Of a stretch of DNA of 64,000 nt, positions 18,369 to 27,886 are shown one piece after another. Both the position numbers and the translations under genes were made by a program. Each line of letters opens with the position of its first letter. Positions within the stretch are counted from its first letter, which is position 1. Origin of the DNA: Salinivirgaceae bacterium (lineage in GTDB: Bacteria > Bacteroidota > Bacteroidia > Bacteroidales > SZUA-534); contig JAFVGW010000040.1 in assembly GCA_017474765.1 (NCBI GenBank), positions 1-64,000 of the forward strand, written 5' to 3'. The notes below the pieces were generated by a model, which saw only the letters and a program-made list of their open reading frames with translations, was not told where the DNA came from and did not search any database.

Positions 18369-18567
18369 GTTTCCGAACAGTTTTAGATTAGTCGATTTTA
18401 CTCAGATTATGCATCGTCCAATGATTATCCAAAAGTATAAATGTTGGCTGTTAAATCGTATTTTTTGTTGGTAGAAATTCTCCCTGGCTTGGGATGTGGC
18501 GTACAATCTTTTTAATATTTTATGAAAAATTTCCATAAAGCGACCGTGGAAAATTCGCCAGTGTTAT

Positions 18568-18575
18568 TACCTTTG
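18568..18575 (+). promoter_or_regulatory. -7 promoter box of metK
   Basis: TACCTTTG is a good -7 element, but no TTTG is visible at the -33 distance. Transcription would begin near 18582, exactly where the riboswitch-like stem starts, leaving a leader of about 117 nt before metK. Confidence 0.55.
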
Positions 18576-18581
18576 CCCCCG

Positions 18582-18632
18582 TTGTGGAAAGATTTGAGTT
18601 GATTGCAACCACAGAAAAAAATGCTAAAGCAC
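18582..18632 (+). ncRNA. Probable SAM-II riboswitch in the metK leader
   Basis: The leader has a P1 stem of TTGTGG (18582-18587) with CCACAG (18609-18614). The loop contains GATTTG....ATTGCA (18591-18607), followed by an A-rich linker and ATGCTAAA (18621-18628). The order GUGG, GAUUUG, UUGCA, CCAC, A-rich, GCUAAA is the conserved SAM-II arrangement as I know it from alpha-proteobacterial and Bacteroidota members. The pseudoknot pairing of the loop with bases after GCUAAA is not obvious by eye, which is the main doubt. Binding of SAM would shut down metK expression as feedback. Confidence 0.68.
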
Positions 18633-18698
18633 GATTTTCAATTGCACCTTCCCCGATTTTTCCCATCAGTTAAGTTTCTAATTTAAAACTTTATAGAT

Positions 18699-19952
18699 AT
18701 GGGTTATTTATTTACTTCAGAGTCGGTTTCGGAAGGTCATCCTGACAAAGTTGCCGACCAAATTTCAGACGCGCTTGTTGACCGCTTTCTTGCTTTCGAC
18801 CCCAAATCGAAGGTGGCTTGCGAAACGCTTGTAACAACCGGACAGGTGGTGCTTGCCGGCGAAGTCCGCAGCGACGCCTACATCGACGTGCAGGAAGTTG
18901 CGCGCCGCGTCATCAACCGCATTGGCTACACCAAGGGCGAGTACCGTTTTGAAGGCGACTCGTGCGGCGTGCTTTCGGCCATTCACGAGCAGTCGGCCGA
19001 CATCAACCGCGGTGTTGAGCGCGCCAACCACATGGACCAGGGCGCCGGCGACCAGGGAATGATGTTCGGTTACGCTTGCTCAGAGACCGACAACTATATG
19101 CCGCTGCCGCTCGAACTTGCTCACAGCCTGCTCATTGAGTTGGCCGCCATCCGCCGCGAAGGCAAGGTGATGACCTATCTGCGCCCCGACGCAAAAAGCC
19201 AGGTGACAATTGAGTACGACGACAACAATCAGCCGCGCCGCATCGACACCATTGTGGTTTCGACACAGCACGACGAGTTCGATGCCGACGAGCCGATGCT
19301 TGCCAAAATCAAGCAGGATGTGAAAGACATTTTGATTCCGCGCACCGTGGCCAAACTGCCGGCCCGCGTCCAGAAACTGTTCGACGGGACCTTCACCCTG
19401 CACGTGAACCCCACGGGCAAGTTTGTGATTGGCGGCCCCCACGGCGATACCGGCCTGACCGGTCGCAAGATTATTGTTGACACCTACGGCGGCCGCGGCG
19501 CACACGGCGGTGGCGCTTTCTCGGGCAAAGACCCATCGAAGGTTGACCGTTCGGCAGCCTACGCGGCACGCCACATCGCCAAAAATATGGTTGCAGCCGG
19601 CGTTGCTTCTGAAATGCTTGTGCAGGTGGCTTATGCCATTGGCGTTGCCAAGCCGGTGGGCGTGTTTGTGAACACCTACGGCACATCGAAGGTGAAGATG
19701 ACCGACGGCGAGATTGCCCAAAAGGTGGCCGAGATTTTCGACCTTCGTCCGGCAGCCATCGAAGACCGCCTGAAACTGCGCAACCCCATCTACGAAGAGA
19801 CCGCATCGTACGGACACATGGGCCGCGAGCCGAAGACTGTTACCAAAGTGTTCGAGTCGCCGTATATGGGCCGCCGCGAGCTCACCGTGGAACTCTTCAC
19901 CTGGGAAAAACTCGATTACGTAGACATTGTTAAAAGTGCTTTTAATCTGTAA
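18699..19952 (+). CDS. metK: S-adenosylmethionine synthetase
   Basis: MetK makes SAM from methionine and ATP. The 417-residue protein shows [21 protein letters not shown] at the N-terminus, the [12 protein letters not shown] hexapeptide region (about 109-122), the P-loop-like [18 protein letters not shown] and the final [10 protein letters not shown]. Its leader carries a SAM-II-like element, consistent with control by its own product. A hairpin follows the gene. Confidence 0.97.
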   Translation: MGYLFTSESVSEGHPDKVADQISDALVDRFLAFDPKSKVACETLVTTGQVVLAGEVRSDAYIDVQEVARRVINRIGYTKGEYRFEGDSCGVLSAIHEQSADINRGVERANHMDQGAGDQGMMFGYACSETDNYMPLPLELAHSLLIELAAIRREGKVMTYLRPDAKSQVTIEYDDNNQPRRIDTIVVSTQHDEFDADEPMLAKIKQDVKDILIPRTVAKLPARVQKLFDGTFTLHVNPTGKFVIGGPHGDTGLTGRKIIVDTYGGRGAHGGGAFSGKDPSKVDRSAAYAARHIAKNMVAAGVASEMLVQVAYAIGVAKPVGVFVNTYGTSKVKMTDGEIAQKVAEIFDLRPAAIEDRLKLRNPIYEETASYGHMGREPKTVTKVFESPYMGRRELTVELFTWEKLDYVDIVKSAFNL

Positions 19953-19985
19953 TTTACAAGCATTTTAAGCAGATAGTGAATCCAG

Positions 19986-20025
19986 AGGGAAAGAGTCGCA
20001 GGATTTGTCTTGGGACTCTTTCCCT
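19986..20025 (+). terminator. Hairpin after metK, overlapping the next promoter
   Basis: A perfect 12-bp inverted repeat (AGGGAAAGAGTC with GACTCTTTCCCT) with a 16-base loop lies 34 bp after the metK stop. It has no long T run. The -33 box of the downstream lipoprotein promoter (CTTG, 20009-20012) lies in its loop. Confidence 0.65.
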
Positions 20026-20039
20026 ATTTGTTACCTTTG
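20009..20039 (+). promoter_or_regulatory. Promoter of the PepSY-like lipoprotein gene
   Basis: CTTG (20009-20012) and TACCTTTG (20032-20039) are separated by 19 bp. The start ATG at 20066 lies 27 bp further on. Confidence 0.65.
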
Positions 20040-20065
20040 TGAACAAAACACATAAAAACAAAATC

Positions 20066-21085
20066 ATGAAAACACTAAAAGCATTTCTTACCTGCGCCTT
20101 AATGGCGACTACGATTATCGCCTGCGATAAAAACAACGACGACAATACAGACGACTCACATCTGAAAGACCTTCCCGAATATATTCAGCGTGACTTTTCC
20201 TCCCGCTACCCTGATGCGAAAGTCGACGGCTTCTGTTTGTTTGGTGATTCGTTAAATATGGCCGAAATCGACTTTTATGACAAAGACGGGCTTTCGAACA
20301 TGGCATACTATAAAGATGGCAAGTGGCTGTCGAACAGAAAAAAAATAAATCTTGATGCGGATTCCGATTTGATACCGGTAATCGACATTCTTGACAAAGA
20401 CGGGCCTTCAAACATGGTATACTACGAATGGATGTCGAACAGTAAAAATATAACTCTTGATGCGGCTTCCGATTTGGTACCGGAAAAGGTCCATGACACA
20501 TTTTCAAAACTCGGAATCCCGAAAGCCCAAATTTTTGAGCATATTTTCGAAGATTCAAAGAGCGGCATAGAACAGAAGCAATACCAATTCGCTTTCGTGG
20601 GTACATACAACTTCGGTATGGGTGAAATAGATAATTACGCCAACAATATAATTATAGCCGAAGACGGCACTCTGCTGTCGCACAACGACTATCAGCTTTG
20701 TGACCCGGTAAAGATTTTTCCCTATGACAATACTGATTTTATTCAATTTGCACAGAGCAAATATCCCGATGCTAAAATCCTTGGCACGACTTACGACGGA
20801 AGGAATGTGGTTGTGTTCATCAGCCACGAGAAAATTGTTAAGCACGTGGTCATTTATAAAGATGACAGCAACAAAATCTCATGGGTGAAAACATGGTATC
20901 CGCTCGACATCAACACCAATTTGCCTGAATCGGCGATTGAAGACAAAAATGATTATTTGTCGCAGCATCCCGATGCTAAACTGACTGCAATACGGCATGA
21001 AGAAGATGCAACGGGCGCGTATTATTGCTTTACTTTCTATCTGACAATTGACAGTGGCGAAATAATCAGTTCGAAAATCGAATAG
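20066..21085 (+). CDS. PepSY-like repeat lipoprotein
   Basis: The 339-residue protein has a lipoprotein signal (MKTLKAFLTCALMATTIIAC, Cys 20). A longer reading frame exists upstream but would run through the promoter and lacks a signal. The mature part contains repeated PepSY-like units (PF11396 type) marked by I-x-x-x-F/L-x-x-R/K/H-x-P-D-A-K followed by D/E-rich strands: near the N-terminus (RDFSSRYPDAKV), centre (AQSKYPDAKIL) and C-terminus (LSQHPDAKLT). A short internal duplication (DKDGLSNMAYY / DKDGPSNMVYY) is also present. Such proteins are common in Bacteroidota and sit in the periplasm or outer membrane; their function is unknown. Confidence 0.8.
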   Translation: MKTLKAFLTCALMATTIIACDKNNDDNTDDSHLKDLPEYIQRDFSSRYPDAKVDGFCLFGDSLNMAEIDFYDKDGLSNMAYYKDGKWLSNRKKINLDADSDLIPVIDILDKDGPSNMVYYEWMSNSKNITLDAASDLVPEKVHDTFSKLGIPKAQIFEHIFEDSKSGIEQKQYQFAFVGTYNFGMGEIDNYANNIIIAEDGTLLSHNDYQLCDPVKIFPYDNTDFIQFAQSKYPDAKILGTTYDGRNVVVFISHEKIVKHVVIYKDDSNKISWVKTWYPLDINTNLPESAIEDKNDYLSQHPDAKLTAIRHEEDATGAYYCFTFYLTIDSGEIISSKIE

Positions 21086-21114
21086 GTAAATTCAATTCGA
21101 TAGTAGAAAAGCAC

Positions 21115-21149
21115 AAAGTGATGTCGGTTTCGACCGCATCACTTTTTTT
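21115..21149 (+). terminator. Rho-independent terminator after the PepSY-like gene
   Basis: The stem AAAGTGATG with CATCACTTT and inner GGT/ACC pairing is followed by seven T residues, 29 bp past the stop codon. Confidence 0.88.
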
Positions 21150-21266
21150 GTTTTTGAACGGGAAAGACCCAAAATTCATTATCAACTGTAACACAACAAA
21201 TTACATTCGACGGATGGATCAAAAGAAAAAATAATTACAATGGACTACATATTTAAAAGAAAAATA

Positions 21267-21274
21267 TACTTTTG
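21267..21274 (+). promoter_or_regulatory. -7 box of the CoA-transferase gene
   Basis: TACTTTTG fits the -7 consensus. Transcription would begin about 21280, only 8 nt before the ATG at 21288 but 29 nt before the ATG at 21309, which favours the second start. Confidence 0.55.
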
Positions 21275-21308
21275 CGGTCGATTTTAAATGAATAATAATT
21301 CGTGTGAT

Positions 21309-22619
21309 ATGAATAATAATACCAAAATCAATTTCGTTTCGGCAGCAGAGGCTGTCAAGGTCATCAAATCGGGCGACCACGTTCATTTGAGCGCCATCGG
21401 CAATGCGCCGCAAGTGCTGATAAAGGCCATGTGCGACCGCGGACGCGCCGGCGAGTTGAAAGACGTTCATATCCACCATTTCCACACCGAAGGCGAGGCG
21501 CCTTACTCGGCACCCGAGTTTGAAGGCATTTTCCAGCACGATGGTTTCTTTGTTGGCGCCAACACCCGAAAGAATGTGCAAGCTGGCTACGCCGACTATA
21601 TTCCGGTGTTTTTGGGTGAGGCCGCACGGCTTTACCGCGAAGGTTATCTGCCCTGCAACGTGGCAATGATTCAGGTCTGCCCGCCCGACGAGCACGGATA
21701 TGTATCGCTCGGTGCCTCGGTCGATGCCTGTCTGGCTGCCATGGAAGTGGCCGACTGTGTGATTGCCGTTGTCAATAAAAATGCACCGCGCGCCTTTGGT
21801 CAGGCAATGATTCACATGAGCCGCATAAATATTTTTGTGCAGGACGACTCGCCGCTCATCGAGAAATTCTATGAGGAGCCCAGCGAGACCGACCTTGCCA
21901 TTGGCCGCCATTGCGCCGAGCTGATTGACGACGGCGCCTGCCTGCAGCTGGGCATCGGCTCGCTACCAAACGCCACTCTGGCCTGCCTTGGCAACCACAA
22001 AAACCTCGGCATCCACACCGAGATGTTTGCCGACGGCGTGCTGCGTCTTGTCGAGAAGGGCGTTATAACAGGCGCAAACAAGGCTCTCGACCGCGGCAAG
22101 ATTGTATCAACCTTCCTGCTCGGCACAAACAATGTTTACAAGTTTGTGGATAACAACCCGCAAGTGCTGATGCAGGACGTGGCCTACACCAACGACCCGT
22201 TCATCATTGCGCAGCAGCCGAAGATGACGGCCATCAACTCGGCAATCGAAATTGACCTCACTGGCCAGGTCTGCGCCGACTCAATCGGAACCAAGCAGTT
22301 CTCTGGAGCGGGCGGACAAATCGATTTCATCTATGGCGCATCGCGTGCCAAGGGCGGAAAGGCCATCATTGCCATGCCGTCGATGACCAAGAGGGGTGTG
22401 AGCAAGATTGTGCCGACTCTGACACCCGGAGCAAGCGTGGTGACAACACGTTTCCACATTCACTGGTTTGTGACAGAGTTTGGTGCCGTGAACCTCTACG
22501 GCCGCACCATGCAAGAGCGCGCAAAACTGATTACCAGCATCGCCCATCCGAGCGTGCAGGAAGACCTTGACCGCGCGGCTTTTGAGCGTTTCGGCCCGCA
22601 CTACCACTTTGGTAAATGA
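21309..22619 (+). CDS. Acetyl-CoA hydrolase/transferase family protein (4-hydroxybutyrate CoA-transferase-like)
   Basis: The 436-residue class I CoA-transferase moves CoA between carboxylic acids through a glutamyl-CoA thioester. The expected catalytic Glu is in GIHTEMFADG. The glycine-rich GIGSLPNATLACL and the C-terminal GASVVTTRFHIHWFVTEFGAVNLYG motifs are typical of the Cat2/AbfT branch. Likely substrates are 4-hydroxybutyrate, butyrate or propionate with acetyl-CoA, which suits a fermenting Bacteroidales, but sequence alone does not fix this. An ATG at 21288 would add seven Asn-rich residues; the promoter position makes that less likely. Confidence 0.85.
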   Translation: MNNNTKINFVSAAEAVKVIKSGDHVHLSAIGNAPQVLIKAMCDRGRAGELKDVHIHHFHTEGEAPYSAPEFEGIFQHDGFFVGANTRKNVQAGYADYIPVFLGEAARLYREGYLPCNVAMIQVCPPDEHGYVSLGASVDACLAAMEVADCVIAVVNKNAPRAFGQAMIHMSRINIFVQDDSPLIEKFYEEPSETDLAIGRHCAELIDDGACLQLGIGSLPNATLACLGNHKNLGIHTEMFADGVLRLVEKGVITGANKALDRGKIVSTFLLGTNNVYKFVDNNPQVLMQDVAYTNDPFIIAQQPKMTAINSAIEIDLTGQVCADSIGTKQFSGAGGQIDFIYGASRAKGGKAIIAMPSMTKRGVSKIVPTLTPGASVVTTRFHIHWFVTEFGAVNLYGRTMQERAKLITSIAHPSVQEDLDRAAFERFGPHYHFGK

Positions 22620-22705
22620 TTGAAGGACTGAATGCGTGAAGGACTGAAGGATTGAAGTATTGAATGCGTGAAACTCCTAATTCCTAAATCCTAATTTCTA
22701 AATAT
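22620..22705. repeat. Word-like intergenic repeat between convergent genes
   Basis: The gap is made of tandem degenerate words (gaaggactgaatgcgtgaaggactgaagg..., then cctaattcctaaatcctaatttctaa). The same words occur near 305-330, 11590-11625 and 62970-62995. There is no ORF. Confidence 0.5.
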
Positions 22706-23185
22706 TCAATCCTTCTGAATCAGCACCACCGCGTAGGCCGACATTCCCTCCTCGCGCCCCTCGAAGCCGAGTTTCTCGGTTGTGGTGGCCTTGATTGAAA
22801 TGTCATCGACACTGATGCCGCAAACTTCGGACAAAGTGCTCTGCATCTGCGGTATAAAATCCTTTATCTTAGGCCGTTGCAGACAGATTGTTGAATCAAT
22901 ATTGCCTATTGTGTAGCCCTTTTCGGCTATCAGAGCAACCGTTTTTTTCAGTAAGATTTTGCTGTCGATGTTCTCGAATGTGGCCGATGTATCGGGGAAA
23001 TGGTAGCCGATGTCGCGCATATTGGCCGCACCAAGCAGAGCGTCGCAAATGGCGTGGATGAGTGTGTCGCCGTCGGAATGGCCGAGCGGTCCCTTGGTGT
23101 GCGGAACCTCAATGCCGCCCACAACCATTTTGCGTCCTTCAGTGAGTTGATGAACATCCAACCCGAATCCAACTCTTATCTTCAT
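22706..23185 (-). CDS. ispF: 2-C-methyl-D-erythritol 2,4-cyclodiphosphate synthase
   Basis: IspF forms the cyclodiphosphate in the MEP isoprenoid pathway. The 159-residue protein has the zinc-binding GLDVHQL motif at residues 8-14, HSDGDTLIHAICDALLGAA, the FPDTSATFENIDS segment and the final TTEKLGFEGREEGMSAYAVVLI. Length and motifs match the trimeric enzyme. Isoprenoids feed the side chain of the menaquinone made by the nearby men operon. Confidence 0.97.
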   Translation of the reverse strand: MKIRVGFGLDVHQLTEGRKMVVGGIEVPHTKGPLGHSDGDTLIHAICDALLGAANMRDIGYHFPDTSATFENIDSKILLKKTVALIAEKGYTIGNIDSTICLQRPKIKDFIPQMQSTLSEVCGISVDDISIKATTTEKLGFEGREEGMSAYAVVLIQKD

Positions 23186-23214
23186 ATCTGTCTGTTATTT
23201 ATTCGTTTTTAATC

Positions 23215-23245
23215 AAAAAAAGGAACCGAAACAAAATTCCGTTCC
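23215..23245 (-). terminator. Terminator after porV
   Basis: Read on the minus strand, GGAACGGAA pairs with a TTCGGTTCC arm around a short loop and is followed by seven T residues, 28 bp past the porV stop. Confidence 0.75.
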
Positions 23246-23272
23246 CCTGTATTTTCTTAATTCAACCCTCTC

Positions 23273-24466
23273 CTACTTGCCTGCTATATCCTCAAAATCC
23301 ATTATGAGCGAGAAACGCCAGGTGTTTTTCAGCGGGCTGTTTGAGAAGTTTCCGGCAGGAATCAGATACGAAAAATCAAGACCTAAAACTCTCATTTTCA
23401 AGCCTACACCAGCCGTAAAATATTTACGGTTGCCTTTTTTGGCATTCTCGTAGAAATAACCAAGGCGAGCTGCAAACTGGTTGGCATACCAATATTCTGC
23501 ACCGAGTGAAACGGTAATCTCCTTCATCTCCTCGCTGAATCCGTCAGGTGCATCGCCAAACGACTGGAACACACCCTGAATGATGCCTACATCCTCACTT
23601 TTTCCTTTAACAATTTTTCGTTCCCCTGTTTCAGCGTCCACTTCGTAGATTGGCGGAGTTGGGATGAGCAGTTTATTGAAATCAGCCGTTCCCGTCACTT
23701 TGTTGTATTTGTCGAGATTCACGGTCAAAGCACCGCCAACGCCCAAATTTGTCGGGATAAAATTCTTTGTATCAGCCGAGTAGCCCAGTTTAGAACCGAG
23801 ATTGCTGATGCTGAAACCTGCAGCCCACGTGCCATCATACTGCGCAATTTTCACCTTATCAGTGTAGTATCCGTTGATGTCGACAGCAAACGATTTGCCG
23901 CTCTCGACCTGCTCATTGTCTTGTCCACCTTGTCCGCCTGTCAGGTTCGAATAGATGAACCGGCCAGCCAGGCCAAGTGAGAAATTGTCAGACAATTTTC
24001 GGTTATACGACAAGTCGAATGCCAATTCGTGCGGCGAGAAACTGCCCATCGGGCCTCCATTATTGTCATAAAAATTCACGTTGCCCATTGTAAAATAGCG
24101 CAAACTACCGCCAATGGCCTGCAACTTATCTATCTGATAATAACCCGAAACATAGGCAAGGTTCATGTCGTTGATGAGTTGGCGCAACCAAGGAACGTAG
24201 GTTATCGACACGCCGTAAGGGGTCTCAACAAAAGCCAGTTTCGATGAGTTCCAGATTTGTGCGTAGGCATCTGGTGACAAGGCAATTCCGGCATCACCCA
24301 TGGCACCCGAACGCGAGTCGGGAGCAATGCGCAGGAAAGGCACGGCCGAATTGATGGCATTGGCCTTGTCCTGACCAAGAGTCTCGTTATAATTTGCCCC
24401 GCTTTGTGCGTTCAAGCCTAGCGAACAGGCTAGAGCGAATACTGATAAAAAAACTTTTCTCTTCAT
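23273..24466 (-). CDS. porV: Type IX secretion outer-membrane protein PorV (LptO)
   Basis: PorV is a FadL-like 14-strand outer-membrane barrel that shuttles T9SS cargo from the translocon to the sortase PorU. The 397-residue protein has a signal peptide (about 1-21, ending GLNAQ), then the conserved PorV start AVPFLRIAPDSRSGAMGDAGIALSPD and alternating barrel strands to the C-terminus. porU lies 45 bp upstream in the same direction. A promoter box lies between them, so porV can be transcribed on its own. Confidence 0.95.
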   Translation of the reverse strand: MKRKVFLSVFALACSLGLNAQSGANYNETLGQDKANAINSAVPFLRIAPDSRSGAMGDAGIALSPDAYAQIWNSSKLAFVETPYGVSITYVPWLRQLINDMNLAYVSGYYQIDKLQAIGGSLRYFTMGNVNFYDNNGGPMGSFSPHELAFDLSYNRKLSDNFSLGLAGRFIYSNLTGGQGGQDNEQVESGKSFAVDINGYYTDKVKIAQYDGTWAAGFSISNLGSKLGYSADTKNFIPTNLGVGGALTVNLDKYNKVTGTADFNKLLIPTPPIYEVDAETGERKIVKGKSEDVGIIQGVFQSFGDAPDGFSEEMKEITVSLGAEYWYANQFAARLGYFYENAKKGNRKYFTAGVGLKMRVLGLDFSYLIPAGNFSNSPLKNTWRFSLIMDFEDIAGK

Positions 24467-24483
24467 ACCTAAAATTTTGCGTG

Positions 24484-24491
24484 CAAATATA
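24484..24491 (-). promoter_or_regulatory. -7 box for porV
   Basis: TATATTTG on the minus strand ends 18 bp before the porV ATG, in the 45-bp gap after porU. No -33 match is apparent because that position falls in the end of porU. Confidence 0.55.
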
Positions 24492-24511
24492 GAAACTATT
24501 TTTTGCCCCGA

Positions 24512-27500
24512 TTATTGCCTTGCAATAACCAATTTGCCGGATTTGCGACATTTGCCGCCGTGACCGTCGATTTCAACCGTATAGATATAGACACCGTTGG
24601 GCAGCGGTTTTCCACCTTTCACGCACTGCCAATGGATGGCCGACGATTCGCCCACGCCTCTGCGTTCATTGATTTCAGCGATTTTCCGCCCCATCGGGTC
24701 GGCAATAGAAATCGTGATATCCACATCGCCGTCAGTTTGATTATGATTGACAACGAAATAAGTCTCGGTCGCAGCTGGATTCGGATAGTTGTAAACGTCA
24801 CCCATCTGCGGCGAATTGCCGTTTGCCACAACAAAGCTGATTTCAGTCTCCGACGGATTGTTATAGATGTCCCAAGCCTTGAATGTGAGCGTATGCTCAC
24901 CGTCCTCGAGTCCGTCGAGACGGAAACGCACCTCCCCTGAATTGTACTGGTCAATATATCCTTCGTAGAAACTATTCAGCACAATCGTGGTTGACTGGTC
25001 ACCATCAAGAACTGCCGTGATGTCGTGCCCAATTCCGTTGCCCGTGGTATTGATTCCCGACTCGTCAGACAAACGAGCGATAAACACTGGGTTGCTGCTT
25101 ACGATGGAACCGTCGCCGAAAATGGTGTCAGTAAGATACAGACTGATTTCAGGCCCATCGAAATCCAAGATTCTCGCATTTGCTGGCGTTCCGCCGATGA
25201 AAATGGCATCAGAGCAACCCGTCGCATCGGCCGAATCTACCACCGCATAAAGGCTGATTCGTCCTCGTCCGTACGAGAAGTTGATGTCCTTGGGCATTAT
25301 GAAGCTGAAATTGAAGAAACCGTCAGTAATTGAGGCCTTGCCCTGATAGAGAACGCTCGTGTTGGCCTCAAAATCGATGACGGGAGATTTCGAGTCGTTG
25401 CCGCGCGTCGATAATGTTGCCAGCTTATCGAACACCGTCAAATAGAGTATTCCATTGCCCGACAGCACATTGCCATCAGCATCGCAGGCATAACCCTCAA
25501 TTGTGACCGTATCAATGGCATGAATGGTGTCAGAAAGCGCCGTTGCAACTGGCTTGCCGTTTATCTTTGTGACAAACAGATTGTTATTGTCGGGATGAAT
25601 CAAACGGAGCGCCGGGTCGCCGAGCAATGTGAACTTGCGCATGTTCAGCCCTTGCGCTATGCCAGTTGCGTTCTTTGCATGCGTCACCAAATCACCAAGC
25701 CGCATCTCCGATGTCAGTTTCTGCCCATAGAGGTTCAAACACAATTTATAGTTCTCCGAATTGTGGACCACGCGTGTGGTTGTCAAAGCTGCAATGGCAG
25801 CTCCAACGGGATTGGTCACAAGTTTCTCGCCAAACGACACAACATCAGGATTGTCGTAACGACCCACCTCGCAACTTGCCGTCACAAACAGTGTCAGTCG
25901 GTCGATATTGGTCATCTCCATTATTTCCTGCTGCTTGAGAAGCGACTCGTGGGCAATGCGTTGTGGACCTCCGTGCCCGATATAATGCGTAATGGCCGCG
26001 CCGAATGACAGTTGCCGTTTCAATGCGGCAGTGGCATCAGGATAGGTGGCACCCGACGAGCCCGAAACCTGGCCGTAGGCATCGAGGTATATCTTATTTA
26101 TATTGTATTCGGGCGACACATTGCTGACCAGTCTGCTCAAGCCTTCGGCGTTTTCCACAAAAACACCGTTTTCCTCATCGTCAGCCACAAAACATATAGT
26201 GTTGCGCCAACTGCCGAAATTGGTCGATGTCAAATACTTCTTGATTTTATCAACAACCTGCTGCGCCTCATGCTCGGTCGATACCGGCAAGCGCCCAACC
26301 CCGATGTCAAGTGTGCCGTACAACTCGCCCTCACCCTCATCGAGCATTGCAAAAAAGTCATCGCAGACAAAACTGTTGTCATCGCACTCACCGTTTTCCG
26401 ATTCAAAAGTCATAATGTAATTTTCGCTCTTGCCGTTAATGTTTTTATTATCGTAGGAGCCCTTTCCAAAGAGCAGCAGATATTTGAATTTATCGCCGCG
26501 CCCATGCAGCATTCTGGCATAATTCCTGATTGCCGACGCATCAGGCGTGCCACCCGAAAACTCGTTGAAAATCTGTTTTTGAGTAACAACCCGCACATCA
26601 TAGCCATCGTGAATGCGATGCAGATTGGCCAGATTCTCAGCCTGTTCCATAAGGTTCGGATTGCAGACAATAACCATGTCGGGAGTTGGCGAGCCATGCA
26701 GATTCTGGTTTTCAACAGCCCCAAGGTCGGCTCCGCTGGTTATCGGACTTCGCAAATTTTCAGCGCCAAACGCGATAAACTCATGCAACGCTCCGCCGTT
26801 ATTTGCCACAAAGCCGACCGTTTCGCCGTCTTCAATCAGCCTGACACTCTGAGGAGCAAGCGGATTTGTAACATCCCACACCTGCGGAATTGTTCCATCG
26901 CAACCAATGACAAATCGGACAGAATCAGCATCGGCCGAGCGCGAATCGCGGAAACATAGCTGCCTGGTACTCTTGTAGCGAAGCCACTCACGCGCAGTCA
27001 CTCCAATCTTATCGATATAGCCTTCAGCCTGCCAGACATTGCTCACAAACCGGTAACTCAGATGAAAATTCGCCGACGACACATTTATTTTAAACGTGCC
27101 ACCAACATATTCGGCATACCTATATAAATCATACGCAATATTTATGCTTTTCTGGAAGACACTTTTTCCGGCATATCTGAAATCAAAAAAAGTTGACTGG
27201 TTTTCAGCCGGTTTTCGGCCCGCGGCATTCACTGCGACAGAAACGGGCTTGCTGAGGTCGATGTTGGGAAACGAAAACATCACCGAGTCGAGAGTATTGA
27301 TTGTCAGCTTTTTATCATACCAGCGCCGTCCTGAATTAATCAGGTTAACCTTGTCGTTCTCCACATAGCGGTAGCTGTCGTACGAATCGGTCACAACATC
27401 AGCCGAAGCCGGCTGAACGGCCTCCCCAATTCGCATTCCCGCGCCCAAATCCGATGTCAGGAGCAAATAAGTATAATCTGAATAACAATGTTTTGCGTGA

Positions 27501-27886
27501 TTGAAAGATTTCTTTTCCCTGTCATACTTGAGCGTTACGGGACCCTCAACATAAAACATCAGATAATCGGCACCAGCCATGACCGGAATCTCATTCACAT
27601 CGTCGGGCGCATCGTTGGTGCAGTAATAGGGCAACTGCCGGCCGCCGTAGCTGAAAATCCTGACATTACGAGGTTCGGCCACGCCGATTCTGGCAAGCTC
27701 GTCGTAAGTCAATTTATAAACACCCGTGGTATCGACCTTGATTTTAAACCAGTTGCCCGACGCGAGCAGCGAATTTCTCACATTTGAACCAGACTGCCCG
27801 CCGTCTCCCGTTGAGCCGGCAACCTGTTGAGCCGCAGCAACTGAGACGACCGCCATAAAGACAAACACAAGAACTATTCTAACCAT
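24512..27886 (-). CDS. porU: Type IX secretion system sortase PorU (C25-like peptidase)
   Basis: PorU removes the C-terminal sorting domain of T9SS cargo at the cell surface and attaches the product to anionic lipopolysaccharide. The 1124-residue protein has a signal peptide (about 1-19), a long N-terminal beta region, and a gingipain-type caspase-like domain (about 400-760). Predicted catalytic residues are H638 (IGHGG) and C672 (TASCEVGRYD). Ig-like strands and a C-terminal sorting-domain-like tail (NPAATETYFVVNHN to GVYIYTVEIDG) follow. It is divergent from the PorP/SprF gene, and porV is immediately downstream, which is the usual Bacteroidota order. Confidence 0.95.
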   Translation of the reverse strand: MVRIVLVFVFMAVVSVAAAQQVAGSTGDGGQSGSNVRNSLLASGNWFKIKVDTTGVYKLTYDELARIGVAEPRNVRIFSYGGRQLPYYCTNDAPDDVNEIPVMAGADYLMFYVEGPVTLKYDREKKSFNHAKHCYSDYTYLLLTSDLGAGMRIGEAVQPASADVVTDSYDSYRYVENDKVNLINSGRRWYDKKLTINTLDSVMFSFPNIDLSKPVSVAVNAAGRKPAENQSTFFDFRYAGKSVFQKSINIAYDLYRYAEYVGGTFKINVSSANFHLSYRFVSNVWQAEGYIDKIGVTAREWLRYKSTRQLCFRDSRSADADSVRFVIGCDGTIPQVWDVTNPLAPQSVRLIEDGETVGFVANNGGALHEFIAFGAENLRSPITSGADLGAVENQNLHGSPTPDMVIVCNPNLMEQAENLANLHRIHDGYDVRVVTQKQIFNEFSGGTPDASAIRNYARMLHGRGDKFKYLLLFGKGSYDNKNINGKSENYIMTFESENGECDDNSFVCDDFFAMLDEGEGELYGTLDIGVGRLPVSTEHEAQQVVDKIKKYLTSTNFGSWRNTICFVADDEENGVFVENAEGLSRLVSNVSPEYNINKIYLDAYGQVSGSSGATYPDATAALKRQLSFGAAITHYIGHGGPQRIAHESLLKQQEIMEMTNIDRLTLFVTASCEVGRYDNPDVVSFGEKLVTNPVGAAIAALTTTRVVHNSENYKLCLNLYGQKLTSEMRLGDLVTHAKNATGIAQGLNMRKFTLLGDPALRLIHPDNNNLFVTKINGKPVATALSDTIHAIDTVTIEGYACDADGNVLSGNGILYLTVFDKLATLSTRGNDSKSPVIDFEANTSVLYQGKASITDGFFNFSFIMPKDINFSYGRGRISLYAVVDSADATGCSDAIFIGGTPANARILDFDGPEISLYLTDTIFGDGSIVSSNPVFIARLSDESGINTTGNGIGHDITAVLDGDQSTTIVLNSFYEGYIDQYNSGEVRFRLDGLEDGEHTLTFKAWDIYNNPSETEISFVVANGNSPQMGDVYNYPNPAATETYFVVNHNQTDGDVDITISIADPMGRKIAEINERRGVGESSAIHWQCVKGGKPLPNGVYIYTVEIDGHGGKCRKSGKLVIARQ

